Positions 6,666 to 14,567 of a stretch of DNA of 48,205 nt are shown in pieces (the first letter of the stretch is position 1; every line of letters begins with the position of its first letter). The notes under the pieces were generated by a model. It worked only from the letters and a program-made list of their open reading frames with translations, was not told the DNA's origin and ran no database searches. The translations under genes and the position numbers were made by a program. Source of the DNA: Verrucomicrobiota bacterium (GTDB taxonomy: Bacteria > Verrucomicrobiota > Verrucomicrobiia > Opitutales > Opitutaceae); assembly GCA_030601755.1 (NCBI GenBank), contig JAUWBF010000019.1, positions 1 to 48,205 of the forward strand, in the 5' to 3' direction.

Positions 6666-8849
6666 ATGGCCAAGGCCAACATCGCCAACACCCTGCGCCG
6701 CTCGCTGCTGATCAAGATCATCTCCAAGCCCGCCCCGAGCCGCGAGGACGTCAACTCGGTCGTCGAGCTCACCGCCTCCAAGGTCGTCGAGGCGCTGCAG
6801 GCCCAGTCGATGACCCTCTATCTGGTCGAGGGCAACGACATCGCCTTCAAGCACGTCTACTACTCCCCCACCCTCTGGGCCCACGCTCCCGAGAAGGAGG
6901 CGCAACTCAACGCCGTCGCGGAAAAACTCCTCACGGTCAAAATGCCCCTCGGCCAAGGCGTGGTCGGCAAGGCCATCTCCAGCGGCGAGCCCGTTTTCTT
7001 CCGCAACACCGAGAGCCAGGCCCCGTTCATGACCTCGATGTCGAAGACCACCAACTTCGACGTCATCTCCATGCTCACCGTGCCCCTCAAGGCCGGCAAC
7101 CTCGTCATCGGTGCCATCCAGGTCCTCAACAAGGAACTCAGCGCCGGCACCGACGGCATGTTCACCGACGCCGACCTCACGCTCCTGCAGGAAGTCGCCG
7201 AGTATTCCGCGACCCTCATGCAGCGCATGCTGGACGCGAAGTTCCAGATCAGCGCCGAGGACACCGCCAAGTTCATCTCGCGCCTCACCGACCACCCGCT
7301 CGTCACCAAGCTCGAGCAGATCGAGATGGACGAAAAACTCGTCGAGGTCATCGGCGACGCCATCATCCGCCGCGAGCAGATCTTCCCGCACAAGCGCCTC
7401 TCGCCCAACTCGGTCGCCGTGCTCATGGCCAACCCGCTCGACTACGCCAAGCGCGAGGCCTTCCAGATGGCCACCGAACTCGTCATCGAGGAGATCTCCG
7501 TCGCACCGGCCACCTTCATCGAGTCGCTCGTCAAACAGTTCTTCAAGACCGACCCCAAGGCCGCCTACGAAAACGACGTCGACATCACCGACGTGGCCGA
7601 GGTCATCAGCACCGCCTACAGCGGCGACACCGGCGACGTGAAGGCCGAGGACCTCGAGAACGAGGACTCCGCGCCCGTCATCCAACTCGTCAACCGTATC
7701 ATCGAGGACGCCTACATCTCCGGCGCCTCCGACATCCACATCGAGCCCCAGGAAAAGGAGCTCATGGTCCGCTACCGCATCGACGGCCTCTGCCAGGAAA
7801 AACTCCGCCTGCCCAAGCAGGTCAGCAACGCCCTCGTCACCCGCCTGAAGATCATGTGCAACCTCGACATCGCCGAACGCCGGCTGCCGCAGGACGGACG
7901 CATCGTCTTCAAGAAATACACCAAGAAGAACATCGACATCGACCTGCGCGTGGCCACCGGCCCCATGAACTTCGGCGAGAAGGTCGTCATGCGCATCCTC
8001 GACAAGCAGAAGTCGACCCTGCCTCTGCCCGCCCTCGGTTTCTCGGAGGAGAACCTCGAGCGCTACCGCGCCTGCATCCGCCAGCCCTACGGCATGATCC
8101 TGCACTGCGGCCCCACCGGATCCGGCAAGTCGATGACCCTCTACTCCGCGCTCTCCGAGATCAACGAGCCCGACGTCAACATCCAGACCGCCGAGGATCC
8201 CATCGAATACACCCTGCCCGGCATCAACCAGATGCAGATGAGCCGGCAGATCGGCCTCACCTTCGCCCGCGCCCTGCGCTGCTACCTCCGCATGGACCCC
8301 GACATCATTCTCGTCGGCGAGATCCGCGACGAGGAGACCGCCGGCATCGCCACCGAGGCCGCCCTCACCGGTCACTTGCTCGTGTCGACCCTGCACACCA
8401 ACGACGCCCCTTCCACCGTCACCCGCCTCACCGAGATGGGCATCGAGCCCTTCAACATCTCCGCCTCGCTCGTCTGCGTCTGCGCCCAGCGCCTCCTGCG
8501 CCGCGTCTGCAAAAACTGCAAGGTCCCCTACGAGGCCGAGGGACGCGAAAAAGACATCCTCGAAAAGGCCATCGGCTGGAGCGGCCAGATCTTCAAGGCC
8601 AACCCCCAGGGCTGCCCCACCTGCGCGGGCAACGGCTACAAGGGCCGCGTCGGTATCCACGAACTCATGACCAACAGCGAGGAACTGACCGCCGCGATCA
8701 ACAAGGAGGTCGAGGTCGCCGAGCTGAAGCGCATCGCCATGCGCAACGGCATGAAGACGCTCCACCAAGACTCGATGCTCAAGGTCCGCCAAGGCCTCAC
8801 CACCATCGAGGAGGCGCTGGCCAACGTCCCGCCCGACCTGATCCTCTGA
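6666..8849 (+). CDS. GspE/PilB-type secretion or pilus assembly ATPase with N-terminal GAF domain
   Basis: 727 residues. Residues 1 to about 190 read as a GAF domain (VVEALQAQSMTLYLVEGND, PLGQGVVGKAI, MLTVPLKAGNLVIGAIQVLN). A spacer follows, then the type II/IV secretion ATPase: Walker A GPTGSGKS at 482-489, Walker B region DPDIILVGEIRDEET at 544-558, and two Cys pairs CKNC (615-618) and CPTC (650-653), the zinc module of GspE/PilB. It powers pseudopilin polymerisation for type IV pili or type II secretion. Pilin, pilC and secretin genes are absent here. The usual N-terminal MshEN-type domain is not obvious; a GAF sensor seems to stand in its place, which would suggest ligand-dependent control (inference). 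A REP pair starts 12 nt after the stop. Confidence 0.9.
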   Translation: MAKANIANTLRRSLLIKIISKPAPSREDVNSVVELTASKVVEALQAQSMTLYLVEGNDIAFKHVYYSPTLWAHAPEKEAQLNAVAEKLLTVKMPLGQGVVGKAISSGEPVFFRNTESQAPFMTSMSKTTNFDVISMLTVPLKAGNLVIGAIQVLNKELSAGTDGMFTDADLTLLQEVAEYSATLMQRMLDAKFQISAEDTAKFISRLTDHPLVTKLEQIEMDEKLVEVIGDAIIRREQIFPHKRLSPNSVAVLMANPLDYAKREAFQMATELVIEEISVAPATFIESLVKQFFKTDPKAAYENDVDITDVAEVISTAYSGDTGDVKAEDLENEDSAPVIQLVNRIIEDAYISGASDIHIEPQEKELMVRYRIDGLCQEKLRLPKQVSNALVTRLKIMCNLDIAERRLPQDGRIVFKKYTKKNIDIDLRVATGPMNFGEKVVMRILDKQKSTLPLPALGFSEENLERYRACIRQPYGMILHCGPTGSGKSMTLYSALSEINEPDVNIQTAEDPIEYTLPGINQMQMSRQIGLTFARALRCYLRMDPDIILVGEIRDEETAGIATEAALTGHLLVSTLHTNDAPSTVTRLTEMGIEPFNISASLVCVCAQRLLRRVCKNCKVPYEAEGREKDILEKAIGWSGQIFKANPQGCPTCAGNGYKGRVGIHELMTNSEELTAAINKEVEVAELKRIAMRNGMKTLHQDSMLKVRQGLTTIEEALANVPPDLIL

Positions 8850-8860
8850 GGGTGGCCGGA

Positions 8861-8974
8861 GGAGAACGGACATGGCGGATTGTCGGGCTTCGCCCTCGAC
8901 ACCTGTCCGTTCACGTTTGTTCGGAATGACAGACCAGCGTGCCGACGAGGAACGGACAGGAATGTCCGTTCTCC
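8861..8974. repeat. REP-like inverted pair, GGAG / TTCC-loop family, one hairpin split
   Basis: The right hairpin (minus strand, tag at 8974) is GGAG plus AACGGACA-TTCC-TGTCCGTT, identical to the left element at 2437. The left hairpin starts with GGAG at 8861 and has the same arms, but about 31 nt replace the four-base loop. It sits between the ends of two convergent genes. Confidence 0.75.
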
Positions 8975-8992
8975 CCCCGCCCGCCGGCCGCC

Positions 8993-10432
8993 TCAATACG
9001 CCGTGTCCGGCGGCACGAACACCTGCCAGGCCGTCTGGCAGATCAACTTCACGTCGAGCCAGAAGCTCCAGTTCGTCACGTAGTAGAGATCCCAATACAC
9101 GCGGCGGTGCAGCTTTTCCGGATCGGTGATCTCGCCGCGGAAGCCGCGCACCTGCGCGAGGCCCGTGATGCCCGGCTTTACCAGCGAGCGAATCCGGTAG
9201 GAACGCGCGATCGCGCTGAACTCGTCGTCGTGCTTCGGCAGGTGCGGACGCGGCCCGACCACGCTCATGCTGCCGGTCAGCACGTTCAGGAACTGCGGGA
9301 TCTCGTCGAGGCTGGATTTGCGCAGGAACTTGCCAAATGGATAGATGCGCGAGTCGCCCGAGCAGGCCTGCTTGTTGATGTCGTGCTCGATCGCATACAT
9401 CGAGCGGAACTTCATCATCTTGAAGGTCCGCCGATTCTGACCGCCGCGCGGATTGTTGAAAAACAGCGGCCCCGGCGCCTGGCGGCGTTGCACCAGCCAC
9501 ACCATCACGCACAGCGGCGGCAGCACGAAGAGCACCACCGGCAGCGACACTACGATATCGAGCACACGCTTGAGCGCGCGATTGAGCGGATCCTCCAGCG
9601 GCTCCTGCTGGAGCGTCATGAAGTGGTGGCCGCCCTCCTCCATCGGGATGAAGGTGCGGGCGAAACTCGCGCCGTAGTTGTTGTGAATCAGAAAGCGACA
9701 GCCCTCCGACTCGCACAGCTCGATCATGTGTTCCACCTTCGCCGTGTCATCCATCCAATCGAGCAGGATTACCTGCGCGATGCGGCGCTCCTGCAAAATC
9801 CGCCCCAAGTCGTCGATCCGGCCGATGTGAGGGGCCACCATCTGCTCCAGGCGCGAAGGCTCCTCGTCCGAAAGAAAACCGACCGGCTGGATGCCCAGAT
9901 GCTGGCGGTTGGTGATCCAGTCGTTGAGCGTATCCAGCATCGACGTGTGGCCGATGAACAACGTGGGCATCTTGTTGTTTTCCGAGAACAGCAACTGGGC
10001 CAGCGCCCCCGGCATGCGCGAGTGCAGCAGCGTCAATCCGATCAACAGCCACACCAGATAGGAGCCGAGAAAAAGACGACTCATCGCCTGATCCTTGCTC
10101 AGAAAGGTGTAGGTGAACATCAACCCCGCCACGTAGCCGGTCTGGCGCGCCGCGATGCCAAAGGCCGTCCAAGTCGACAACCGCGTCAACGGCGTCGTGC
10201 GTCCGCGCAGCAGCGACGAACTCGCCGCCATGCCGATGAACACCGCCAGGCAATACGGCACCAGATTGACGCTCTCGGACAGCGTCACGTAGGTCAGCGA
10301 GGGCAACAGCACCGAATACACCGGCACCAGAGCCACCGCGAACATGTTCGCAAAAAGGGCGTAAACGTTGGCGAGGCCTCGCTGGCGATAGGCGATCATT
10401 CGTAAAAAATCGTCAAAGGAATGCGCCTTCAC
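8993..10432 (-). CDS. Exopolysaccharide polyprenyl glycosylphosphotransferase (WcaJ/WbaP type)
   Basis: 479 residues; transfers a sugar-1-phosphate from a nucleotide sugar to undecaprenyl phosphate, the priming step of exopolysaccharide or O-antigen synthesis, in the inner membrane. The N-terminal 150 residues hold four or five hydrophobic segments. Next comes a CoA-binding-like Rossmann region, then the catalytic bacterial sugar transferase domain: KRVLDIVVS, a hydrophobic helix, FKMMKFRSM, SLDEIPQFLNVLTGSMSVVGPRP and KPGITGLAQV. The GTG start at 10432 has an AAGG just upstream; ATG at 10399 is the alternative. No glycosyltransferases, Wzx or Wzy nearby, so it is a stand-alone primer gene. 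Substrate unknown. Confidence 0.93.
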   Translation of the reverse strand: MKAHSFDDFLRMIAYRQRGLANVYALFANMFAVALVPVYSVLLPSLTYVTLSESVNLVPYCLAVFIGMAASSSLLRGRTTPLTRLSTWTAFGIAARQTGYVAGLMFTYTFLSKDQAMSRLFLGSYLVWLLIGLTLLHSRMPGALAQLLFSENNKMPTLFIGHTSMLDTLNDWITNRQHLGIQPVGFLSDEEPSRLEQMVAPHIGRIDDLGRILQERRIAQVILLDWMDDTAKVEHMIELCESEGCRFLIHNNYGASFARTFIPMEEGGHHFMTLQQEPLEDPLNRALKRVLDIVVSLPVVLFVLPPLCVMVWLVQRRQAPGPLFFNNPRGGQNRRTFKMMKFRSMYAIEHDINKQACSGDSRIYPFGKFLRKSSLDEIPQFLNVLTGSMSVVGPRPHLPKHDDEFSAIARSYRIRSLVKPGITGLAQVRGFRGEITDPEKLHRRVYWDLYYVTNWSFWLDVKLICQTAWQVFVPPDTAY

Positions 10433-10596
10433 CGCCTTGGCAACAAGCGAATTTCTTGCAAAAGCAACCGCCCTTCGGGCGAGTCCCCCGCGTCAAGGTG
10501 CAGTCAAACTCATCCGGCCCTTTGCGATTCCGCGACGACGCCTTATTGACAGCGTTCACGGATCGCGCCTCCTGCGTGCATTCGCCGCCAAACTCC

Positions 10597-11511
10597 ATGA
10601 GCACCACCTCCGCCCGCCCCTCCATCGCCTTCGTCGGTCTCGGCCGCATGGGCGCCAACATGGCCCGCCGTCTCCACGAACGCGGCTACGACATCACCGC
10701 GGTGCACGACCGTGACGAAACCGTCGCCGTGGCTCTCGCCGCCGAGTTGAACGCCGTCTTTTCACCGACCCTTGCCGGGGTAACGGCCGCCGCGGACATC
10801 ATCTTCACCGTCGTCACCGACGACCGCGCCCAGCGCGCGATTTTCGCCGCCACCGGCGACAGCCTGCTCACCGGCGCCACCGGAAAAACCTTCGTCAACT
10901 GCGCCACCCTCAGCCCCGCCGTGCACGTCGAGCTTGAGGCCGCCGCGAACCAAGTCGGCGCCCACACCCTCGAGGCCTGCATGGCGTCCAGCATTCCCCA
11001 GGCCCGCGCCGGCACGCTTTACCTCATGTGCGGCGGCGGCCGCGAGGTCTTCGATCGCCTGCAACCCGTGCTCACCGAACTCAGCGACCAAGGAAAACTC
11101 CTGCGTTACATCGGGCCCGCCGGCACCGCCGGCCAAGTGAAGGCGCTGGTCAACATGGTCATGAATATCAACACCGCCGGCCTCGCCGAAGGACTCGGCC
11201 TCGGCACCTCGCTCGGCCTCGATCCGAAGATGCTGCTCGAGGTCTTCGCCCAGACCGGCGCCGCCTCCCGCGTCGTGCAGACCGACGGCGAGGACATGGT
11301 CAATCGCGACCACGCCTGCTTCTTTTCCGCCGCCCACGCCGCCAAGGACAGCGGCATCGCCGTCGCGTTGGCCGAGACCCACGGACTCACGTTGCCACTC
11401 GCGACCGCCACCCGGGATCAATATCAACGCATGGTCGCCCTCGGCCTCGGCGAACAGGACAAGAGCGCCATCGCCGAGCTCACCTTTCCCGGACGCGCCG
11501 GCACCACCTGA
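10597..11511 (+). CDS. NAD(P)-dependent beta-hydroxyacid dehydrogenase family oxidoreductase
   Basis: 304 residues of the 3-hydroxyisobutyrate dehydrogenase / tartronate semialdehyde reductase family. The dinucleotide motif GLGRMG is at residues 14-19, and the catalytic GxxKxxxN motif appears as GQVKALVN (Lys182, Asn186). Two features are non-standard: the first family signature, usually DAPVSGG, reads EACMASSIPQARAG here, and TLYLMCGGG follows. The substrate therefore cannot be assigned. Start MSTTSARPSIAFVGLG at 10597; the frame is open for 47 codons upstream without family sequence. Divergent from the glycosylphosphotransferase gene. Confidence 0.85.
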   Translation: MSTTSARPSIAFVGLGRMGANMARRLHERGYDITAVHDRDETVAVALAAELNAVFSPTLAGVTAAADIIFTVVTDDRAQRAIFAATGDSLLTGATGKTFVNCATLSPAVHVELEAAANQVGAHTLEACMASSIPQARAGTLYLMCGGGREVFDRLQPVLTELSDQGKLLRYIGPAGTAGQVKALVNMVMNINTAGLAEGLGLGTSLGLDPKMLLEVFAQTGAASRVVQTDGEDMVNRDHACFFSAAHAAKDSGIAVALAETHGLTLPLATATRDQYQRMVALGLGEQDKSAIAELTFPGRAGTT

Positions 11512-11549
11512 TGCTCGGCATCCACGGCGGTGCTCCCGTCGCCGCCGAC

Positions 11550-12212
11550 TCAGGCCCGCGCGCCCTCAGCCACCCGGCCGCCCACGGGAGCCGTCGCTAC
11601 CGCGGGCGGCGTCACCGGTGCCGACGTCACGCGGGCGGCTCCGACCCACGCACGTCCCGCGGGCAACAGTTCCCGTCCGTAAATTTCGTTCAGGAGAATA
11701 CGCGCCATCATATACCACGCGCTCAGTGCGCAGCCGATCAGCACCCATGCCGCGATGGTGTTGAACACCGCCGGGCCAAAGTGCCCGATGTCGAGCAACA
11801 CAAACCCCGCCAACAGCAGCGTGAAGGTCAGCGCCATCGCGCCGTGAATGCGTAGCGCGCCCACCCACAGGATCGCCGTGAACAACGTCCAAGCCACGAG
11901 GAACCAACCCACGTCCGCATGACCCGCCGGAAACACCTCGAAGCGGCCCGCCAGCAGCATCAGGCACAGCGCGATCCAGAACGCGCCGTAGGAGGTGAAC
12001 GCGCAGTAGCCGAAATTATTGCCCGTCTTCATCTCCTGCAGACCGGCGATCATCTGGGCGAGACCGCCGAAAATCAGCCCCAGCCAGACCACCGGTCCGA
12101 GGCCGACCAGCCCCAGGTTGTGCAGCTGGAGCACCAGCGTGGTGAGGCCGAAACCGGCGAGACCGACGACGGCGGGATTGCAGAGCTTGGAGGAGGAGGC
12201 GGCGTGCGACAT
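11550..12212 (-). CDS. satP: GPR1/FUN34/YaaH (SatP) family acetate/succinate transporter
   Basis: 220 residues with six predicted transmembrane helices. The family signature NPAxxGL is present as NPAVVGLAGFGLTT at residues 12-25. SatP proteins move acetate and succinate, coupled to protons or as an anion channel, across the inner membrane. The C-terminal 35 residues are a low-complexity Ala/Pro/Val tail beyond the last helix. Convergent with the upstream dehydrogenase (38-nt gap). The symbol follows family similarity; substrate preference is inferred. Confidence 0.88.
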   Translation of the reverse strand: MSHAASSSKLCNPAVVGLAGFGLTTLVLQLHNLGLVGLGPVVWLGLIFGGLAQMIAGLQEMKTGNNFGYCAFTSYGAFWIALCLMLLAGRFEVFPAGHADVGWFLVAWTLFTAILWVGALRIHGAMALTFTLLLAGFVLLDIGHFGPAVFNTIAAWVLIGCALSAWYMMARILLNEIYGRELLPAGRAWVGAARVTSAPVTPPAVATAPVGGRVAEGARA

Positions 12213-12393
12213 GACAAAGAGGCCCTCCAGCTCGCCTTCGCCCGTCCCGCCTGTCCAGACGCCGGACAGACCGCCGGCACGAAAGACCGGCCGCTACTTG
12301 AGTGTATCCGGTTTGCTCATAAAAACGCTCCAGCTTTCCATCGGCCGACAACCCGCCACCATCGCAACCTACCGACATCAACCGGCGCCAACC

Positions 12394-13023
12394 ATGACCG
12401 CTCCCTGCATTGACATCGGCATCGACGTCGGTGGCACCCGCAAGGGCTTTCATGCCGTGGCGTTGAATTGCACTCGCATCGTCGCGCGGCTGCGTTCACG
12501 CGATCCGGCAGAGGTCGCCGACTGGTGCCACGCGCATGACGCGCGCGTGGTCGCGGTCGACGCGCCTTGCCGCTGGCGAGGAACAGGTCCGGCGCGCGCC
12601 GCCGAGCGTCAACTCGCCGCCAACGGCATCGCCTGCTACTTCACGCCGACCGAGGAACGCGCCCGCGGCCACGCCTTCTACGGCTGGATGCTGGCGGGCG
12701 CGGCGCTCTACGCGGCGTTGCAGCCGCACTTCCCGCTATATGCCGGCGGCAACGTCTCCGGGCGCGTCTGCGTGGAAACCTTTCCCCAAGCCGTGGCCTG
12801 CGCGCTGGCCGGACAAATCGTGTCGGCCAAGGACAAGCGCGCCGTGCGCCCACGCCTTCTGCGCCAGGCCGGCGTCGCGCTCACCGGCGGCGAAAGTCAG
12901 GACGATGTCGACGCGCTGCTCTGCGCGCTGACCGCGACCGCGTTGGCGACCGGCGATTTCAAGGCCTACGGCTACGCCAAGGACGGACACATCATCGTGC
13001 CCGCGAAGGCCTTGCCATCATGA
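12394..13023 (+). CDS. DUF429 domain-containing protein
   Basis: 209 residues. The opening DIGIDVGGTRKGFHAVAL resembles the first strand-loop-strand of an RNase H/actin-like fold. It is followed by VVAVDAPCRW, VCVETFPQAVACAL and a final DDVDALLCALTA helix, the conserved acidic positions of DUF429 (predicted RNase H-fold nuclease). The biochemical role is unknown. Start ATG at 12394; the open frame extends 125 codons upstream through non-coding DNA. Probably the first gene of a short run with the two membrane-protein genes that follow. Confidence 0.8.
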   Translation: MTAPCIDIGIDVGGTRKGFHAVALNCTRIVARLRSRDPAEVADWCHAHDARVVAVDAPCRWRGTGPARAAERQLAANGIACYFTPTEERARGHAFYGWMLAGAALYAALQPHFPLYAGGNVSGRVCVETFPQAVACALAGQIVSAKDKRAVRPRLLRQAGVALTGGESQDDVDALLCALTATALATGDFKAYGYAKDGHIIVPAKALPS

Positions 13024-13072
13024 CGAGCGTCGGTCACTCCATGAGCTCCGCCCACCACCGACTCGGCTCATA

Positions 13073-13600
13073 ATGACCCTTCGCCACGACACGACTCTCG
13101 ACGACCTCGTTGAGCCTGCCCTGCGCCTCTATCGCCGGCGCAAGGGCTATCGGGTCAACCGCTGGCGCGCCATGGCCATCAGCGCCGTCGTGTTCGCCTT
13201 CTTCGGTCTGCTGGGTTTTCGCAATCAAACCGGCGCCAACGTGCCGCTGCTCTGCGTTGGCGCGGCTATCTGGGGCGTCGCCATCGTTCACTTCACCTAC
13301 GACGGCCTGATCCGGCGCAGCCTGCGAAACCATCTCTCGCGCGAGTTTGGCGGCTCCCTGCCTTGGACCAACGAGTATCGCGTCGATGGCGAACACCTGC
13401 GCGTGACCGCGCGCGGCGCGACCCGCAGCCTTCGTCTCGCCGGTTTGCGAGACGCGACCGCCGACGCCCGCTGGCTCGAACTCGACTTCGGTGATAATGA
13501 TCTGTGCGTCATCCCGCTGCGGGCCTTCGACAACGAGGCGCACCGGCACGAATTCATGAGCGCCGTGCGTGCCCTGAGCCAGCCGGAGGAGACGTCGTGA
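13073..13600 (+). CDS. YcxB-like membrane protein
   Basis: 175 residues. Two hydrophobic segments (about residues 32-46 and 54-70) are followed by a soluble domain of the YcxB-like type: SREFGGSLPWTNEYRVDGEHL, then alternating strands and DNDLCVIPLRAF, ending in an amphipathic helix. This architecture is common in small inner-membrane proteins of unknown function. Its TGA overlaps the GTG start of the next gene (GTGA at 13597-13600), so the two are translationally coupled. Confidence 0.7.
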   Translation: MTLRHDTTLDDLVEPALRLYRRRKGYRVNRWRAMAISAVVFAFFGLLGFRNQTGANVPLLCVGAAIWGVAIVHFTYDGLIRRSLRNHLSREFGGSLPWTNEYRVDGEHLRVTARGATRSLRLAGLRDATADARWLELDFGDNDLCVIPLRAFDNEAHRHEFMSAVRALSQPEETS

Positions 13601-14094
13601 AACGTTTCCGTCCACAGGCTCACCACTGGGTCGCCGCGCCGTTCCTGTTGATCGCTGGATTTTTTCTGATCGCCGGGATGGTCGATCTCTTCACGTCGGA
13701 CCTGACGAAGACCCTCATGGCGCTGGCTATCACCCTATGGTTGATCGTGCTGTTTTCCATACCGGGCTACTTGGCATGGAGCCGCCGCTGGGACGAATTT
13801 GTGAAGGTCGTGCTGGGTTTCAGCTGTTTGATCCTGTTTTCGTTGCTCGGCGAGCCGCTGCGCGAACTGGCGGAGCAGGTGGAAGGTCTGCGATCACTGG
13901 CCGACGACTGGCCTGCCCTGCACGGGGTATGGGTGGTGGTTCTGAGGTTCTCGCCGTTCTTCGTTGCTTACGGTGTCTACCACTGGCTGCACCGTCCGAT
14001 CATCCGCCTCATGGAACGCTGGATGCCGGCCGACGTGGACGCAAAAAAGGCGCGTCCGTTGGTGGGCGCGCCTGAAGCTGCAAAAGGGACCTGA
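13597..14094 (+). CDS. Hypothetical four-helix membrane protein
   Basis: 165 residues from a GTG start that overlaps the upstream stop by 4 nt. Hydrophobic segments lie near residues 10-30, 38-58, 70-86 and 108-130, and the tail is charged and cytosolic-looking (RWMPADVDAKKAR). Not recognised as a named family. Coupling to the YcxB-like gene suggests the two proteins act together. The stop lies 9 nt from the end of the convergent EF-hand gene. Confidence 0.65.
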   Translation: MKRFRPQAHHWVAAPFLLIAGFFLIAGMVDLFTSDLTKTLMALAITLWLIVLFSIPGYLAWSRRWDEFVKVVLGFSCLILFSLLGEPLRELAEQVEGLRSLADDWPALHGVWVVVLRFSPFFVAYGVYHWLHRPIIRLMERWMPADVDAKKARPLVGAPEAAKGT

Positions 14095-14103
14095 GCAAAA
14101 AGC

Positions 14104-14493
14104 TTACTTGGCGTCCTTTTCGGACTTCTTCTGCTCTTTCTCGGCCTTCTTTTTCTCCCACTCAGCCTTTTTCTTTTCCATCTCGGCCTGCTTGGCGGCC
14201 TTCATGGCGGCGCGCTCGGACTCGTCGAGTTTGCCATCCTTGTTGGCGTCGAACTTCTCCATGGCGGCCTTCTTTTCGGCTTCTTGGCGGGCCTTCTTCT
14301 CGGCCTCGAAGGCGGCCTTCTCGTTCTCGTCGAGCTTGCCGTCCTTGTTGGCGTCGAACTTCTCCAGGACCTTGGCTGGGATCTTCTTTTCTCCGGCAGG
14401 TTTGTTGTCCTCGGCCTGGGCGACCGAGCAGATTCCGATCAAAGCGGACGCGATGAGCGCGCCGCGCAGGGTGTGAGACGCAGGGGTTTTCAT
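14104..14493 (-). CDS. Secreted EF-hand protein with Lys/Glu-rich helical tail
   Basis: 129 residues. Start MKTPASHTLRGALIASALIG at 14493 gives a signal peptide with a cleavage site after SVAQA. The mature part has two almost identical calcium-binding loops, FDANKDGKLDENE and FDANKDGKLDESE, each with D-x-N-x-D-G-x-(I/L)-x-x-x-E spacing. A Lys/Glu/Ala helix separates them and a highly charged KKKAEWEKKK tail follows. Proteins of this style are frequent in Planctomycetes-Verrucomicrobia genomes, and the role is probably calcium binding in the periplasm. It lies downstream of smc on the same strand with a 74-nt gap; any functional link is doubtful. Confidence 0.82.
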   Translation of the reverse strand: MKTPASHTLRGALIASALIGICSVAQAEDNKPAGEKKIPAKVLEKFDANKDGKLDENEKAAFEAEKKARQEAEKKAAMEKFDANKDGKLDESERAAMKAAKQAEMEKKKAEWEKKKAEKEQKKSEKDAK

Positions 14494-14567
14494 GCGAAGG
14501 TCGACGATAACCCTGCCACTGTCCGCGGCAAGGGTGATCGTCGGACGCATGACTGCGGCTGGCGTGC

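Noticed and set aside
6657-9716. Long open frame of about 1000 residues on the minus strand
   Set aside because: It runs antisense to the PilB-type ATPase gene; it is an artefact of high GC third positions, with V/G/D-rich composition and no domain.
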